A DNA stretch of 64,000 nucleotides from Bathymodiolus brooksi (GCA_963680875.1 OY804589.1:21968413-22032412); one strand, 5' to 3'; positions 1-12,050 are shown, counted from the stretch's first letter. Numbers and translations: made by a program. The notes: generated by a model not told the origin, from the sequence alone.

Positions 1-37
1 TTACTAAGGATACTAGGTTAATACTAAATATTATATA

Positions 38-646
38 CGTCTGAAAATTAAACCAAACAGTGTTAGAATTAGATCTTAGAGCTGTCAAATTTGTTCTTCT
101 TCCCTCGACGGGATTTGAACCCACACCATTGATACACTGCAGCACCATTCGCTTAGCCTTACCTCAAGCGCCCTAGACCACTCGACCACATCCACTCCCT
201 AGTATCCTTTAAAGTAACTTTGAGATCCAGTGGGACAGATATATTGTATGGTTGTCACTTGCTTCTAGACGTTTGTATAATATACTTTATTTCCTGTGAC
301 TGTATAGTGAATAATTCTTCATTATCCTATCCAATATATTAAAAATTGCTGAGTTAGATTGCTGTCAAATTATAATATTAAGTATATATGTACCATCTAC
401 ACACGCTTATACACATGTCTTACGCCTATCCTTAGATTTGCCTTACGAGACAAGGTAACACTACGACTATTGAAGCTCCTTTTTTAGGGAGTGGATGTAG
501 TCGAGTGGTCTAGGGCGCTGGACGTAAGGCTAAGCGAATGGTGCTGCAGTGTAACAATGGTGTGGGTTCAAATCCCGTCGAGGGAAGAACAAAAATTTGA
601 CAGCTCTAAAATCTAATTCTAACACTGTTTGGTTTAATTTTCAGAC
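38..646. repeat. Inverted pair of tRNA-like repeat units
   Basis: Two copies of one unit of about 160 bases lie head to head: 38-202 read on the minus strand and 485-646 on the plus strand. Each carries a pol III box A (tcgagtggtctagggcg) and a box B (ggttcaaatcc) at the spacing of a long-variable-arm Leu/Ser-type tRNA. The bases that should form the acceptor stem do not pair well, so this is tRNA-derived rather than a working tRNA. The match continues outside the tRNA part into 'gacagctctaa...tttaattttcagacg', so the mobile unit is larger than the tRNA. It could be a pair of SINEs or one element with tRNA-like inverted ends. Confidence 0.7.
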
Positions 647-647
647 G

Positions 648-676
<29 letters not shown>
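647..676. repeat. (TA)n microsatellite
   Basis: An uninterrupted TA run sits directly at the outer edge of the right tRNA-like unit. Confidence 0.9.
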
Positions 677-682
<6 letters not shown>

Positions 683-800
683 TTGAAAACGAATTTAAAT
701 AAATTGCTATTATGAAATAGATCATGCATTTTCTGTTTTCGACATATTCGAACGTACCAAGAAGATTAGTTATCATAATAAACAAGCAATACAGAGTTAC

Positions 801-1138
801 GATGGTGTAATGGTTAGCGTAATCGCATCAAGTGCCGTAGATCTACGTGGGTATATCGTGTGTTCGATAGGCATGGGGTCAAAACAATGAATAAAAGTGA
901 TATAAACACATAGTGGTAAAGAATAAAGGCAAGGACTAGTTGGCTCGGAGTCGGTATACTGTTCCCAATGGAGCGACATATTCTACGTACATTGTTGTTC
1001 TAATGAATTATCACTATTAAAATCCAACTCTGTTGGTCTAGTACAAAGCGGACAGCACCATCTCATAAACAAATGAATATGGTCTCCCCACGATAGAGCT
1101 GAACTAAACGTCGCTTAAAGTTAAACAACATTCACTCA
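801..1138 (+). mobile_element. tRNA-derived SINE, family B, full length but diverged
   Basis: The head reads gatggtgtaatggttagcg, a box A, followed by a decayed box B (gtgttcgatagg). The body shares 'ggactagttggctcggag' and 'aatccaactctgttgg' with the copy at 6464. The 3' end keeps 'taaagttaaacaacattcactca', the counterpart of 'ggcgttaagcaacactcacaca' in the other copy. The order tRNA head, conserved core, short tail is that of SINEs. Confidence 0.65.
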
Positions 1139-1687
1139 TTGAAACGATTCAGTCAAAAAATCGGTATATTGGTATAAAAATAACAACTACTTGGTAGGTT
1201 CAGGGGCGTTTTTGTTTAGCTTTATTTAAATTTAGCTGCAAGCTTGCTATAAGAGTTCTTAATTTGTGCTTTATTACTCTTCGACATTTAATGTTTTTTT
1301 GGATTTTCACTCATTTGGCTTCAATCCCCAATTGATGAAACATAAGTTGCTGAAATCCGCATATGGTGCAATAATTCAGCGTTTGTATGTTCCGAAATTA
1401 CTGGGTCGATGTCACTGTTGGTGCATGAACTATATAGTTCCATGATAGCATCATCAGCCCGGTAACTAGCAATTTTAAGAAATTGTCATCATATTATATT
1501 ATATATCAATTACAAAATTCATTAGATGATATTGGCCTTATTTTCTAGACATTTTGTTTTTTAATATCCTTAACAATTTGCTACATTTTTGATTTGTTGC
1601 ATTAAAATGCAAACAATCTTGTATCCTTCCTTTGTATCTATGTAATGTATATAATACGTATATGAATTTTACATTATCCACAAAATG
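1139..1687. other. Gene-free stretch
   Basis: AT-rich sequence with no spliced exon, RNA gene or repeat that can be supported on either strand. Confidence 0.5.
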
Positions 1688-2715
1688 GAGCTACCTTACT
1701 CCTATTCGTTGTACGAAACAGGTATCACAAAGTTATCAATAAAAATAAACTACTTTAAATCTCTCAAACTCGTGGCATATGTATCAGAAGGTTAGCCGTG
1801 AAAATGACTTATTTACATCTCTCCAGTGAATGGCAAAAGCATAAGATTTGTATCCATGGAAATAAACTACCTTACGTCTCTTCATTGTATAATATCTATA
1901 TATATATAGTTTCAGAAGGTTGCCCATGATAATAATCTATATTATGTCTCGCCAGTGTGAGCTTCACTATTCAGGTAACAAATGTTGATAGTGAAAACTT
2001 AAATCTCTCCAGTGTTTCACAGATGTATCTGAAAGTGAAAATAAGCTACTCAAAATGATGCCGGTGTGTGATTCAGGTAGCGAAATTGTATTCATGAAAA
2101 TAAGTTACATTGAATCTGTTCATTGTATCACGTAGGTATCAAAGTGTTACCCGTGAAAATAAACTACCTTGCATTACTCATGTGTGTGATATTGGTATAA
2201 AAGTAATAGTCATAAAAATTAGCTACCTGGCAATCCTTTATGACATGCTATAGATATAAATCATGATTTCCCTTAATTCTCTTCATTGGAAGATTATCTA
2301 TGAAAATAAGCTGCATTATGTCTCCCTAGTCTGTGATTTGGTATAAAAGGGTCATCCATGAAAATATGCTACATGATATTCCTTTATTACATGGTATAAA
2401 TATCATAATATTTTCCAAGTAAATATGCTACCTTGCACCTTTTCATTTTCTGATATAGTCATCAAAGGGCTATACATGAAAATAAACTATCCTACAACAC
2501 CCCCTGCCGGTGTTTCATACATGTACCATCAAAATAAGCTGACTTATATCTCACCAGAATGTGATATTGGTATGAAACGGTTATTCATGAAAATGAACTA
2601 CCTTATACCACTCCAAATTGTGATATAAGTATCAAAGTGTTACCCATTCAAATAAGCTACCTTGCATCTTCAAAGCATGTGGCATTGATATCAGAAGGTT
2701 GTCTAGGAAAACTAA
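1688..2715. repeat. Degenerate minisatellite, period about 60 bp
   Basis: About 17 diverged units follow the scheme 'ggtatcaaaaggttatccatgaaaataagctaccttacatctctccagtgtgtgata'. Unit length drifts and neighbours differ at many positions, so the array is old. Short open frames inside it arise from the repeat and are not genes. Confidence 0.8.
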
Positions 2716-5700
2716 GCCAAAAGATGTAACATATACGTCTCTACTCAATATAGTTAGTAAGTGGAAAGTGCAACCATTTCAGTTAATTCTCGATGGATCT
2801 TTCTAATTGTTCTTCATCTTATGGATAAATACATACATCATTTACAAATTTTATGTTGTTTTTATCTGTTTGAATTGAAATTTAATCTGACCCATATGAG
2901 TGCCGAGTAATTTGTGAGATGGTTGATCATAACTTTTATTCTGCAGAGAATATAGACAGATGGAAGCTTTTAAATAAACAGAACAACTGGGACAGTATAG
3001 CTCCTTAACATTGTTTGTGTGTGTATGTGTAAGTGTGTATATTTAAATTGTCAAAAGAATCAATAAAACTACACATATACATGAAGTAGGATCTCAAATA
3101 AATATCATAAGGACCATAAAAGAGCATAACTTTTCATGTTGTATTTCAGATTGTCTAATTTTTATTGATCTGGGGTCAACATCTACTACTATTACTAATA
3201 TCGAAAAAAGATTGCATTTCCAAAACTATCAATGTGTAGTTGTCTTTTCTCTGATATTTCAACAAATCAACAGTCAACGGTGTAATATTTTTTTCTATTA
3301 AATCCCCACTACAATAACGTTCGTGGTTACAATTATATAATATTATACTGTGTTTGTAAATATTCGTGCAAAACAAAATTCACACGTTGTTGGATGTAAT
3401 ATGTATCATACCAATCAAATACTAATTGAGCGAATTTTATCTATTTTTTACACTTGTGTTATTGTGTCAAATTGCAAAATATAAATTGTATGTTCAGATC
3501 TTATTAAATCAAAAGACTTCACAATAGAGATAGTGACTTATTTCTCAACAGTATTACACATAATTTAATTTAAGCATGTTTTATTGTCATAAAACAACAA
3601 AGCAATTCGAAACAGTTATACAAGATAAAGATGCCTTCTCTATATTACACATGAATATAGAACACAATAAGTGTATATATTGCACTGTATGTAAGAAGAG
3701 AGGAAGATTTTCTAGCTAGCCCTCTAGCCTTCACTTCTTTATTCACTCCTCCAAATAGCGATAAGTCAATATCACTCTGAGGTAGTCTTTAGCTGAATAA
3801 CAAAACATATTTCTCATCTTAGCGTTACTTGTCTGTAATATGAATTTTTTATATGATTCTTCAGATATTCGTGTTTACGTAAATGACATCATTTTGTCTG
3901 TGCGTCGGTGATTCTACAATAAAGAAGAAGTAATCAATATTTCCAACTATATTAAGTATACAGTAATATCAAGAAAATACTTTCATTGTATTATTGCCAG
4001 TATCATTTCTGTTTTGATGTCTACCTGTGCTAAGGTTTATTATATACATTAGATAAAGAAAACAATTAATCCATTGGCCAATTGTAATGAGAGTCACATG
4101 ATATAATTTGGACATTTTGTTTCTAAAAACAATTTTTTTAATACTGTTGCCCGGTGAATAATTCCTTTATTTACCGGTAGGTAACCACCAGCAAGCCTCT
4201 GAACGAACACGTGTTATATCACACACAATACGTATTTACAATACGCAAACAAAGTAATGGCGGTGTAAAGGTGTGAAACTCCACTAATGTTAACAGTAGC
4301 ACAAATAGGCCAGGGAGGTGACAACGATATGTTTTACATAACTTATTGGTTACCGGAATGGATTTTAATTTTGAGACACCTGAAGCATTTATTGAAGTAT
4401 TAGGGAAAGTTTACGTTGGTGCGAGGAAAAAATCTAACATAAATATACCTATAATAAACAAAAACAGATTAAATGAAAACTTAAAATACTTCATTAGCAT
4501 AAAATTAGAACTTATAATTGATCTCTTCGAAGTGTTTAGCTACTTAAAAGACACACCATCAAATGACCCTGTTTTATCTCTTCAGCATAAGAAAAACTGA
4601 GAAGGTATTTTTCTATATATCGTATATCAATTTTCCAAGAAAATGCGAATAATAAATAAAAGTCAGGAGAAAATACAAGTTAAAACCGCTATGCCGTATT
4701 GGTTTGTGCATGAACGATCGTGGGTTAAATTCCAGGCTAAAAGCAAAGACTATAAAATTGACATTGGTTACAATTCAGCCAATATCGCGGTAGTAAAGTG
4801 TAAATTAAGATCTGTAATTGGTTTGTTTTGTGTCGGGATGATGTCTCCATGGAACAACTGTTGATTCTGTGTATCAGTATTATCAATATCAAAGCTTAAT
4901 ATATTATCAATAGGGAACCTTTTGTCACCATGATATAGATAGTAACTGGTTATTTCTCTATAGCCTCTAAGCATCTAATCACCCACACATCCAACAGTAA
5001 TCTAAGTCAATAACTAAGCATATTCCAAAACAGTTTTAGTGGAAGATTGTATAGGCTTGTAAGGGGAAATTATCGTTTTCCTATTTTAATAAGTTTTTGT
5101 GTGATGAACATGGTATTTAATGCTTTGAATAAATAAGTAACAGATATGTAAAAGTTCCATTTTACCACAATCATTCTACAGACCTGTATTCTGTTGTAAT
5201 CCATTATATATATGTGAATCTGAGTTGGAGGATCTACAAGACAAGACACATACACACTTGTATACTAAAGTGACATAACTGTTATTTATTGGAGACAAGT
5301 TACTAAATAGTTATTCTTTCTGGCTGTAACTCAAAACCTACCAACATGAAATTCATATTTGTGTTCATCTTGCCCAAAATCTCGAATTGAAAGTTGAACC
5401 TCAAGTCACGTCAAAATAATCAAATATATCTATATTTAGCAGTTAATCTATCATATCAAAGAAACTACCACTCAACTATAGGAAACACCTTCATCGTCAT
5501 CATATGATATCAGGTTTTATCATAACATGAACTAGCCTACTATTTATATCGTGACAGAGATATCAACTGTTTCTATAACTTAGTATTGATCTACGTATGC
5601 AATATGTTCCCATCATCTTAAACCCTAAATAATGGTTTTGTGAATCAAATATACTAGGTATCACAAAACGGTAACAATTGTTCATAGAACTTTCTAACAC

Positions 5701-6280
5701 TACTTCGGATTTGCATTTTATATTTATTTCTGATTGTATCTTTTAAAATCCATTGACCAGTATATTTACCCACTCTTTCGACAGTATGGTAATATTGATA
5801 TAATTTTAAAGTGATGATCTATAGGGTGGGGGTTGACAGATGAGTGGTTGGTTTTCCTATGATTGGGTATATTGTCGACAACAGCTATATGTTCAAATGT
5901 ATTGGTACATTTCGTTTCTCTTCCTCCATAACGATAATAAACTGAGGAGCAAAAATACCACACCATCAGAACAATTCCAAAATACAATAGATATATCGTA
6001 GACAAGGAGGCAAAATACAATAGATATATCGTAGACAAGGAGGAAAAAGTGACATTTCTAAAAACACATTCATGTGACTTATCACCCTCCTGCCTTGAAA
6101 ATGGCTACATAACTAGCTCCTTGGAACCAATCCCCCTCCCCTCTTAGGGAAATGATACGTTCATGTAAGTGTTTTCCAAATGTGAGTAAAATGCCTACAT
6201 TCACAATAGAATAACAGAAACACACAGTTATTTCAATTTTGCACTTTTATCTGTTATTGTGTTTGTTGAATGTATTCAGT
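2716..6280. other. Mostly gene-free stretch
   Basis: Apart from a weak exon candidate at 3645-3786 there is no supported gene. Two plus-strand frames (79 codons from 4361, 73 codons from 4643) and minus-strand frames at 4768-4974 and 5766-6038 lack recognisable domains. The last does follow a fair splice acceptor (ctcctcag) and could be an alternative exon. Confidence 0.4.
3645..3786 (-). CDS. Possible last cytoplasmic exon of the Ig/TSP1 receptor
   Basis: On the minus strand a weak acceptor (gctaaag) opens a frame that begins LPQSDIDLSLFGGVNKE and reaches a TAA at 3645. Its entry phase (2) matches the exit phase of the small exon at 6287-6320, and no exon lies convincingly between them. The acidic/hydrophobic block DIDLSLFGG looks like coding sequence, but the acceptor is poor and no transcript is available. 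It may equally be chance. Confidence 0.22.
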
Positions 6281-6286
6281 ACTCAC

Positions 6287-6320
6287 CTAGTTTCTCCAGT
6301 TGTGTCATAAATTGCACTTT
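6287..6320 (-). CDS. Small cytoplasmic exon candidate with a YDTT motif
   Basis: A 34-base minus-strand segment has a good acceptor (tttatagcag) and a strong donor (gtgagt). Entered in phase 1, as the upstream transmembrane exon requires, it encodes SAIYDTTGET and leaves in phase 2. A tyrosine in an acidic/Thr context is common in tails of immune-type receptors, but no known signalling motif is matched exactly. The assignment depends on the phase match and both splice sites. Confidence 0.42.
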
Positions 6321-6463
6321 CTGCTATAAATAGAAATTAAGCTCTATAAAGTAAATTCTGTTTTAAATTCGTTGAATTACGGTTATTATTTACAAATTTC
6401 AAACCTCTAACTTGTATTGTTCTCAGACTACTTGGTATTACTATTCTCACTTCTTCATAAAAA

Positions 6464-6800
6464 ACAATGGTGGGGTAATGGTCAACGTTCTCGTCTCGAG
6501 TGCGGTATATCGTGTGTTTGAAACCCGGTCGGGTCAAACCAAAGATTATTTAATTGGTATATGTTGCTTCTCTGCAAATCATCCATCACTAAGGAGAAAG
6601 ACCAACGACTGGTTGGCTCAGAATAATAATAATGTGTTAGAGTGTTAGACATGCCTATCCGCGGACTGTTGTGTCAGTAAACTAGCACTAAGTCCAACAA
6701 AGCTAACATCATTATCATCTCATCGAATATGTAACTTGTTCTTGTCATGATATAGCTGTAAATATTTCCCAGTGGCGTTAAGCAACACTCACACACTCTC
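6464..6800 (+). mobile_element. tRNA-derived SINE, family B
   Basis: Box A (ggtggggtaatggtcaacg) and box B (gtgtttgaaaccc) are followed by 'ggtcgggtcaaaccaaag', a core with 'gactggttggctcagaat', and the terminal segment 'ggcgttaagcaacactcacaca'. This is the least damaged of the three family B copies in the window (others at 801 and 23729). Confidence 0.75.
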
Positions 6801-7904
6801 TTCTTCATAATCATATCATAATTTTATTATTATGAGTCAGTCAAAACACAGTTATCATTGTCGTAGATTCCGTTGAAATATTTTTTTCTGTTTTCTTCTC
6901 CATTTTCCGACATGAATCTTTCTGATAAGATACGTACTGCAGCATAGTGTTTCAACTATTTGTATACATGTTTTCAATATGAACTTAATATGTTCTCGTT
7001 CTTTATATGCATTTGGGATATAACTTTACCAGGATGCCATTATTGTGACAAATATTGCCAACCCTGCCGGAGAACCTTAACTCAACATTGGTGTGTATGC
7101 GGTTCTTGATATTTGATGTGTTTGACTTATTTTTATTTTTGTCTGTTTTTGTTTTCGCTTTGTCTTGTTTTTTGTTCTTTATTATTTTGTTTACTTTTTT
7201 TCATTAGACTTTCACTTTAATATCTGTACGAAATTAAGCATTTGTGTCCTATAAATAAAAGGGAAAACATGCACACGTGTCTCAAATCTTCCATGCATGT
7301 TCTTCAATGTGCATAACACTACAAATAACATATGGACTGTTTATGTAATAAATGTTGATTTTGAATGCATACACATATATTTGGGTCAAATATGGTCAAT
7401 AAAATATTGAGTTGAGTGTTGAAATGAACTTTTAAAACAGATAAAGTTAAACAGTGATAATCTCATATAATGTGACATTACATGTTCATCGTAGTCGACT
7501 TCTATGGTAAAGCTTACATATACATGTACTAGTACTTTCCCCTTATGATATATTAACTAAATGACCAATCCGAGCTTAGAGCATATACTGAAGCAGTCGT
7601 TTTAAACGAAAAAGGACCAGTTCGCTTTGTTGTAGTTTGGATTTTTTTTTAAATGTAATGGCATAAATATTCTTGGTAATTGAAGTTCAATATGCATTTA
7701 TTTAGTAAGGATTATCTTAAGCCCGAATGTTAAACATCCCATGATATTCTTACAGAACGCAGAATAATCGTGTACCTTTCAGAAAATTGCATAGAAGTCT
7801 TGCTGTACATGTATTTTTGCTTCCAATTCTCCGATATCACCCAGAATATGACCAGTCCCGGATTTTTAGACATGAGTAATCGTCCTTGTTTCGTCAGTTC
7901 ACTC
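6801..7904. other. Gene-free stretch
   Basis: Intron or flank of the receptor gene. No exon, RNA gene or clear repeat is visible. Confidence 0.5.
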
Positions 7905-8108
7905 ATGTATCTATTTAGATCTATGCATATTCAATCTATCTAGATCTATGCATTTTCATTCTATTTAGATCTATGCATTTTCATTCTATTTAGATCTACG
8001 CATATTCAATTTATTTAGAACTTTGCATATTCAATCTATTTAGATCTATGCATATTCAATCTATTTAGATCTATGCATATTCAATCTATTTAGATCTATG
8101 TATATTCA
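7905..8108. repeat. 25-bp minisatellite, about 8 units
   Basis: Unit ctatttagatctatgcatattcaat, repeated with few substitutions. It ends only a few bases from the donor of the transmembrane exon at 8112, so it forms the start of the following intron on the minus strand. Confidence 0.9.
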
Positions 8109-8111
8109 TAC

Positions 8112-8240
8112 CTGGTTTTCTATGTCTATATCGCTTCAGAATATAAATAAATACAATAAGTAATCCTACAACCCCAGCTGTTGATCCAATGCTAGCTCCA
8201 ATACCAATTGTTGCCGAACTGTGGTCATCCTCGGATTCTA
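8112..8240 (-). CDS. Transmembrane exon of the Ig/TSP1 receptor
   Basis: A 129-base phase 1-1 exon with acceptor cttaaag and donor gtatga. It encodes an acidic juxtamembrane stretch (ESEDDHSS), a Gly/Ala-rich hydrophobic helix (GVVGLLIVFIYIL) and a basic stop-transfer sequence (KRYRHRKP). This is the classic end of a type I membrane protein, with the tail inside the cell. It lies 1.2 kb downstream of the last TSP1 exon and its phase joins that exon without a shift. Cytoplasmic exons must lie further left; only weak candidates (6287 and 3645) were found. Confidence 0.88.
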
Positions 8241-9422
8241 CTTTAAGAAAGGAGGTTGATCATGAAATATAATATCGTTGTCGTATGTTATTTTATGTAA
8301 AGCGGCCGATGTTGTTGCTATTGTTTGTTAGTTATATTTTTATTTACCTATGGGTAGATAAATCACTGCCCCTGTCGAAATTTTCTTGACATATATAGTC
8401 TATGCGGTCCATTCAGTGACCCCGTGAATATTTATATGGTGAATGATATGTAATTATAAGATTATCTGTGACCCCACCACAGAAACTAGATATTAGTAAA
8501 ATGTTGAAATGGTATTGACATCATTCTAGCTTTGTTTCTGTAAAATGTCACTTTTACACACAGCAAAGATCTGCATGTTTAACTGTATCATTGCAATGCA
8601 TTGCATATAGTTTAATATGTACAGACGCCGATACATTTGAAAATATACAATTCCCTCACGAATAATCCACTGTCGTAAGCAATATGAAAAGCGAAAGAAC
8701 GAACAATGAATTGAAAGTGAATCTTTCGAATGCACAAGCGAGGGACAATAACACACAGGTGTGCCATATTGGCGTTCGTATAGAACTATAAGTTTTAAGT
8801 CATACCCACTTGATATACAGGCATATTGTATTATCTTCATTTTCCGTGTACATGTACAAAAATAAACTACATATTTAGGGAGACAATATACAGATGATAT
8901 ATGTTGCAAAATGTCTTTCTTTTTAAATAATTAGCGATATCAGAAATATATTGAATAAAACATCAATTTACGAGGACAAAAATACAAATTGGAATGTATT
9001 TTCTTTCTTTGATATCAAAATAATTATTAGATTTGTTTAAAGTTGGTATGCACAACGGCCCTGAATAAATACATGAAATCACTTTTGAATAATACCCATA
9101 GCTTGACCGATAATCCGCATGTGCGAATTAAAATATATCCGTAGTTTAATCATTACATTGTTTATATAGCCAACGGAGGACGTCATATTACAGTTTTGCA
9201 TTCTGTATTCATATATTCTTTGAAATATGAATTAAAACACAAACTGATCAAATAAATATACTTTCACTTTCTGGCTATTTGTATTATTATTCACATTGTT
9301 TCACTCGCAGAAGAAGGCACCACTTTAATGGTCAAGGCACAAAGTCATATACATTTAACTCAGTAGAACGGAATACAAACATACACTATATATTTACTGA
9401 ATTAAACAATTCTAAAATTTAC

Positions 9423-9593
9423 ATGGACACAACTTTATAGAGCATGAATTAATTTCTGTGTCATTTCCTTGACAGGTTGAACCACCATGTGCAGACTCTG
9501 AACTGTTACATTCATGATATCGTGACCTTGATCCACTACCACATGTCGCTGAACATGAATTCCAATCCTGCCATGTACCCCAGTTTCCATTTA
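9423..9593 (-). CDS. TSP1 domain exon 3 (nearest the membrane)
   Basis: 171-base exon, phase 1-1, acceptor tatttag, donor gtaaat. It encodes one complete thrombospondin type 1 repeat, starting NGNWGTWQDWNSCSATCG and ending in a Cys-Pro. The Trp ladder (WxxWxxW), the CSxTCG motif, the following Arg ladder (SRSRYHEC) and six cysteines are all present. TSP1 repeats are extracellular, often C-mannosylated on these Trp residues, and bind glycosaminoglycans or other surface proteins. It is nearly identical to the exon at 10507, so one is a recent copy of the other. Confidence 0.96.
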
Positions 9594-10506
9594 CTAAATA
9601 TATAAAATGAAATATAAGTGTTAAGAAAAACGATTACAATTGAAAAATCACCAGAATATAATTGTCTTTATTATCCCAATCATCATAGAGTTTACAAGTT
9701 ACCGCCCACATTGAACATTTGCTATTTATCAAGATTTTACCCTTTGTGGACATTACTGTCTGCGAATATTTCCTAAAGACAGAAAAGCATCCGCACTTTT
9801 GTCGACACTGTTAAACGTGACCTGATATTTGCCTATGTTAACCATGTCTTTCATTTCACACTATATGTCTAAGTCAGACCATATAAGCCACCGGTGTACA
9901 AAGTTCAAAGATATTACATACGTAGCATAAACTAAAACAAAGACACGATTGAGTGATTAATTGTTGTTTATCATGAGCAGTATCTGATCTATTTGCATGA
10001 TGTGAACCATTGTACACACAAGTTGTCTCTTGTTGATATTTCCCATCAAAACAGAAAGTGAATGTAATTACGACTTGATTCGCAAAGGACAACATATACA
10101 AATGAGACAGATGTACCATAAAAGCCATATTTCGGCTTATATATAAACTTAGTATGGGATACATGCTATTATATACTTTTTTCCTACCTTCCTATTAGTG
10201 TTCTCATTCCTCTATCAATCTACTAGTTCGATTACGTCACATTAATCCATTGCAAAAGATCAATATCTAGAACTGAGTTGATCACCTCCTATCAAATGTA
10301 TTACCGAGTTTGTTATGCCTGTAAGAGCTCATTTATGTTTTGAAATCTTTTATTGAGACAATTAACATTCAAACTATAAACAAAAATATAAATTCGCTTT
10401 CTTGTCAAAGGTATCATTGATTGCATTGTCACATACACTTAATTCAGTAGAACGCAATACACACATACATCATGTATTCCCTGAATTAAACTATTCTAAA
10501 ATTTAC

Positions 10507-10677
10507 CTGGACACACCTTCATAGAGCACGATTCAATTTCTGTGTCATTTCCTTGACAGTTTGTGCCCCCATGTACAGGCTCTGGATTGTTACATTCATG
10601 ATATCGTGACCTTGATCCATTACCACATGTCGCTGAACATGAATTCCAATCCTGCCATGTACCCCAGTTTCCATTTA
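10507..10677 (-). CDS. TSP1 domain exon 2
   Basis: 171-base phase 1-1 exon with acceptor tatttag and donor gtaaat. It encodes a full TSP1 repeat with the same WGTWQDWNSCSATCG core as the exon at 9423. Differences cluster in the middle loop (NNPEPVHGGTNC against NSSESAHGGSTC) and near the end (IESCSMKVCP against INSCSIKLCP). The frame is open and the cysteine pattern complete, so both copies look functional. Confidence 0.96.
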
Positions 10678-11172
10678 CTAAATATATAAAATGAAATATA
10701 AGTGTTAAGAAAGAAAAACGATTACAATTGAAAAATCACCAGAATATAATTGTCTTTATTATCCCAATCATCATAAAGTTTACAAGTTGCCGTCCACATT
10801 GAAAATTTGCTGTTTATCACGATTTTGCCGTTTGTGGACATTACTGTCGGCGTATATTTCCTAAAGACAGAAAAGCATCCGCACTTTTGTCGACACTGTT
10901 ATCCATTTCGAACGTATCTAACCATACAAATATGGACGGCATATAGTATGATATTGCTGTTGCTACATAAGTTTTACACACAAAATAAACGTGACCTGAT
11001 ATTACAAATGTATTTGTTTTATTACCTTATACAGACTCCCAATTTTGAATACTCTTTTGCATATATTTTATTATTATATAAGACGAACGTCGAGTCTACA
11101 TTATATACATAAGCTGAATCGATTACGTTAGGAAAGTGAGTAAATGTTTACACATATAACTCTAACAGATAC

Positions 11173-11346
11173 CTGGGCATGAGATGTTAGTAGAGCATGA
11201 ACCGGTTTCATTATGCAATCCTAGACAAGGAGACCCGCCATTTACAGGTGACGGATTATCACAGGCTCTATATCGTGTCTTTGTTCCTCCATCACACGTC
11301 TTTGTACATTGAGTCCAGTCTCCCCACGAACCCCAGACTCCATTTA
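11173..11346 (-). CDS. TSP1 domain exon 1
   Basis: 174-base phase 1-1 exon, acceptor ccttttag, donor gtatct. It encodes a diverged TSP1 repeat beginning NGVWGSWGDWTQCTKTC, with the Arg ladder TKTRYRAC and closing SCSTNISCP. Six cysteines fit the TSP1 pattern. It is clearly older than the pair at 9423/10507. The next exon upstream in the gene is the Ig exon at 24209, almost 13 kb away. Confidence 0.96.
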
Positions 11347-11474
11347 CTAAAAGGAAATAAACATAAACGTGGTCAATATCTGTAAAAAACTATTAATGGA
11401 GCAAAGTTCGTTGTGGTCTTTCTAGTTAAAGCACAATGCTTATATTTTCAATAAAATACCAAAGATATCTGCTA

Positions 11475-11726
11475 GTTTGATTAATGGTGTTCAACGCCAC
11501 ATTCAACAATATTTTAGGCATTTCGTCACGGTAAGCTTTATTGGTGGAGTACTCGGAGAAAACGACCGACCTGTCGCTGGTCACTGATAAACTTTATCGC
11601 ATAATGTTGTATCGAATACACCTTACTATGAACGGGGTTCGAACTCTCAACGTCAGTGGTGATATACACTGATTGCACAGGTAGTTGTACTTCTAGCTAC
11701 CACACGATCACGACCACGACAGCCCC
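11475..11726 (-). mobile_element. tRNA-derived SINE, family A
   Basis: On the minus strand: head 'gtcgtgatcgtgtggtagct', box B 'gagttcgaacccc', body 'gtattcgatacaacattatg', then 'gttgaatgtggcgttgaacaccattaatcaaac'-like tail (seen in two parts). Four other copies occur at 17195, 20381, 35214 and 39608. The tRNA-like head, shared core and A-rich end mark a SINE dispersed by a LINE. Confidence 0.8.
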
Positions 11727-12050
11727 TCTTAACTACCGGGTGTCAATTTATTCCATATAATATTGCAATATAGCATCCTACATTATAATAATTAAAACGT
11801 AGATATCAAATTCAATACGCCCTAGGCGTTTCTGCAATAATCTCCATTATGTACGCTCAAATTCAAAAGTTTGGAAAACCAAATAAAAAAAACATCTGAT
11901 GGAGTAAGAACACAATAAGGGAATAAACAGGATAGCCAAGTCAGGTTATGGTCACATATGCCCGAGGGATGAGAACAATAGTCTTAGTAATAATTACATT
12001 ATTTAGTAACTGTGCAATTTCAATTATAAGTATATCTAATAAACCATGTC
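11727..12050. repeat. Unique-looking flank duplicated at 17289-17680
   Basis: The segment with 'ccatataatattgcaatatagcatcctac', 'gtagatatcaa', 'taggcg', 'ctccattatgtacgctca', 'ggaaaaccaaataaaaaa' and 'tcacatatgcccgaggg' recurs at 17289-17680. The second copy carries a 90-base insertion (17330-17420). In both places the segment abuts the head of a family A SINE, so SINE and flank were duplicated together. Confidence 0.8.

Larger units (their letters stand above)
9345..10900. repeat. Tandem duplication of a TSP1 exon with its introns
   Basis: About 490 bases around the exon at 9423 recur around the exon at 10507, offset 1084 bases. Exon and both intron flanks match closely (for example 'gattacaattgaaaaatcaccagaat' and 'cagaaaagcatccgcacttttgtcgacactgtta'). 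The copies diverge abruptly beyond about 9345/10429 and 9812/10899, where one copy has an extra segment of about 90 bases before 'aaacgtgacctgatatt' resumes. Confidence 0.9.

Noticed and set aside
490..593. Functional tRNA-Leu or tRNA-Ser gene
   Set aside because: Boxes A and B are present but the acceptor stem does not pair, and the similarity extends into non-tRNA flanks.
4361..4864. Two consecutive plus-strand frames as a small gene
   Set aside because: Reasonable amino-acid composition, but no domain, no splice evidence and no joining phase. Left as unsupported.
8526..8909. 127-codon minus-strand frame
   Set aside because: Cys/Tyr/Ile-rich composition typical of AT-rich noncoding DNA, with no domain, no splice support and no conserved motif.
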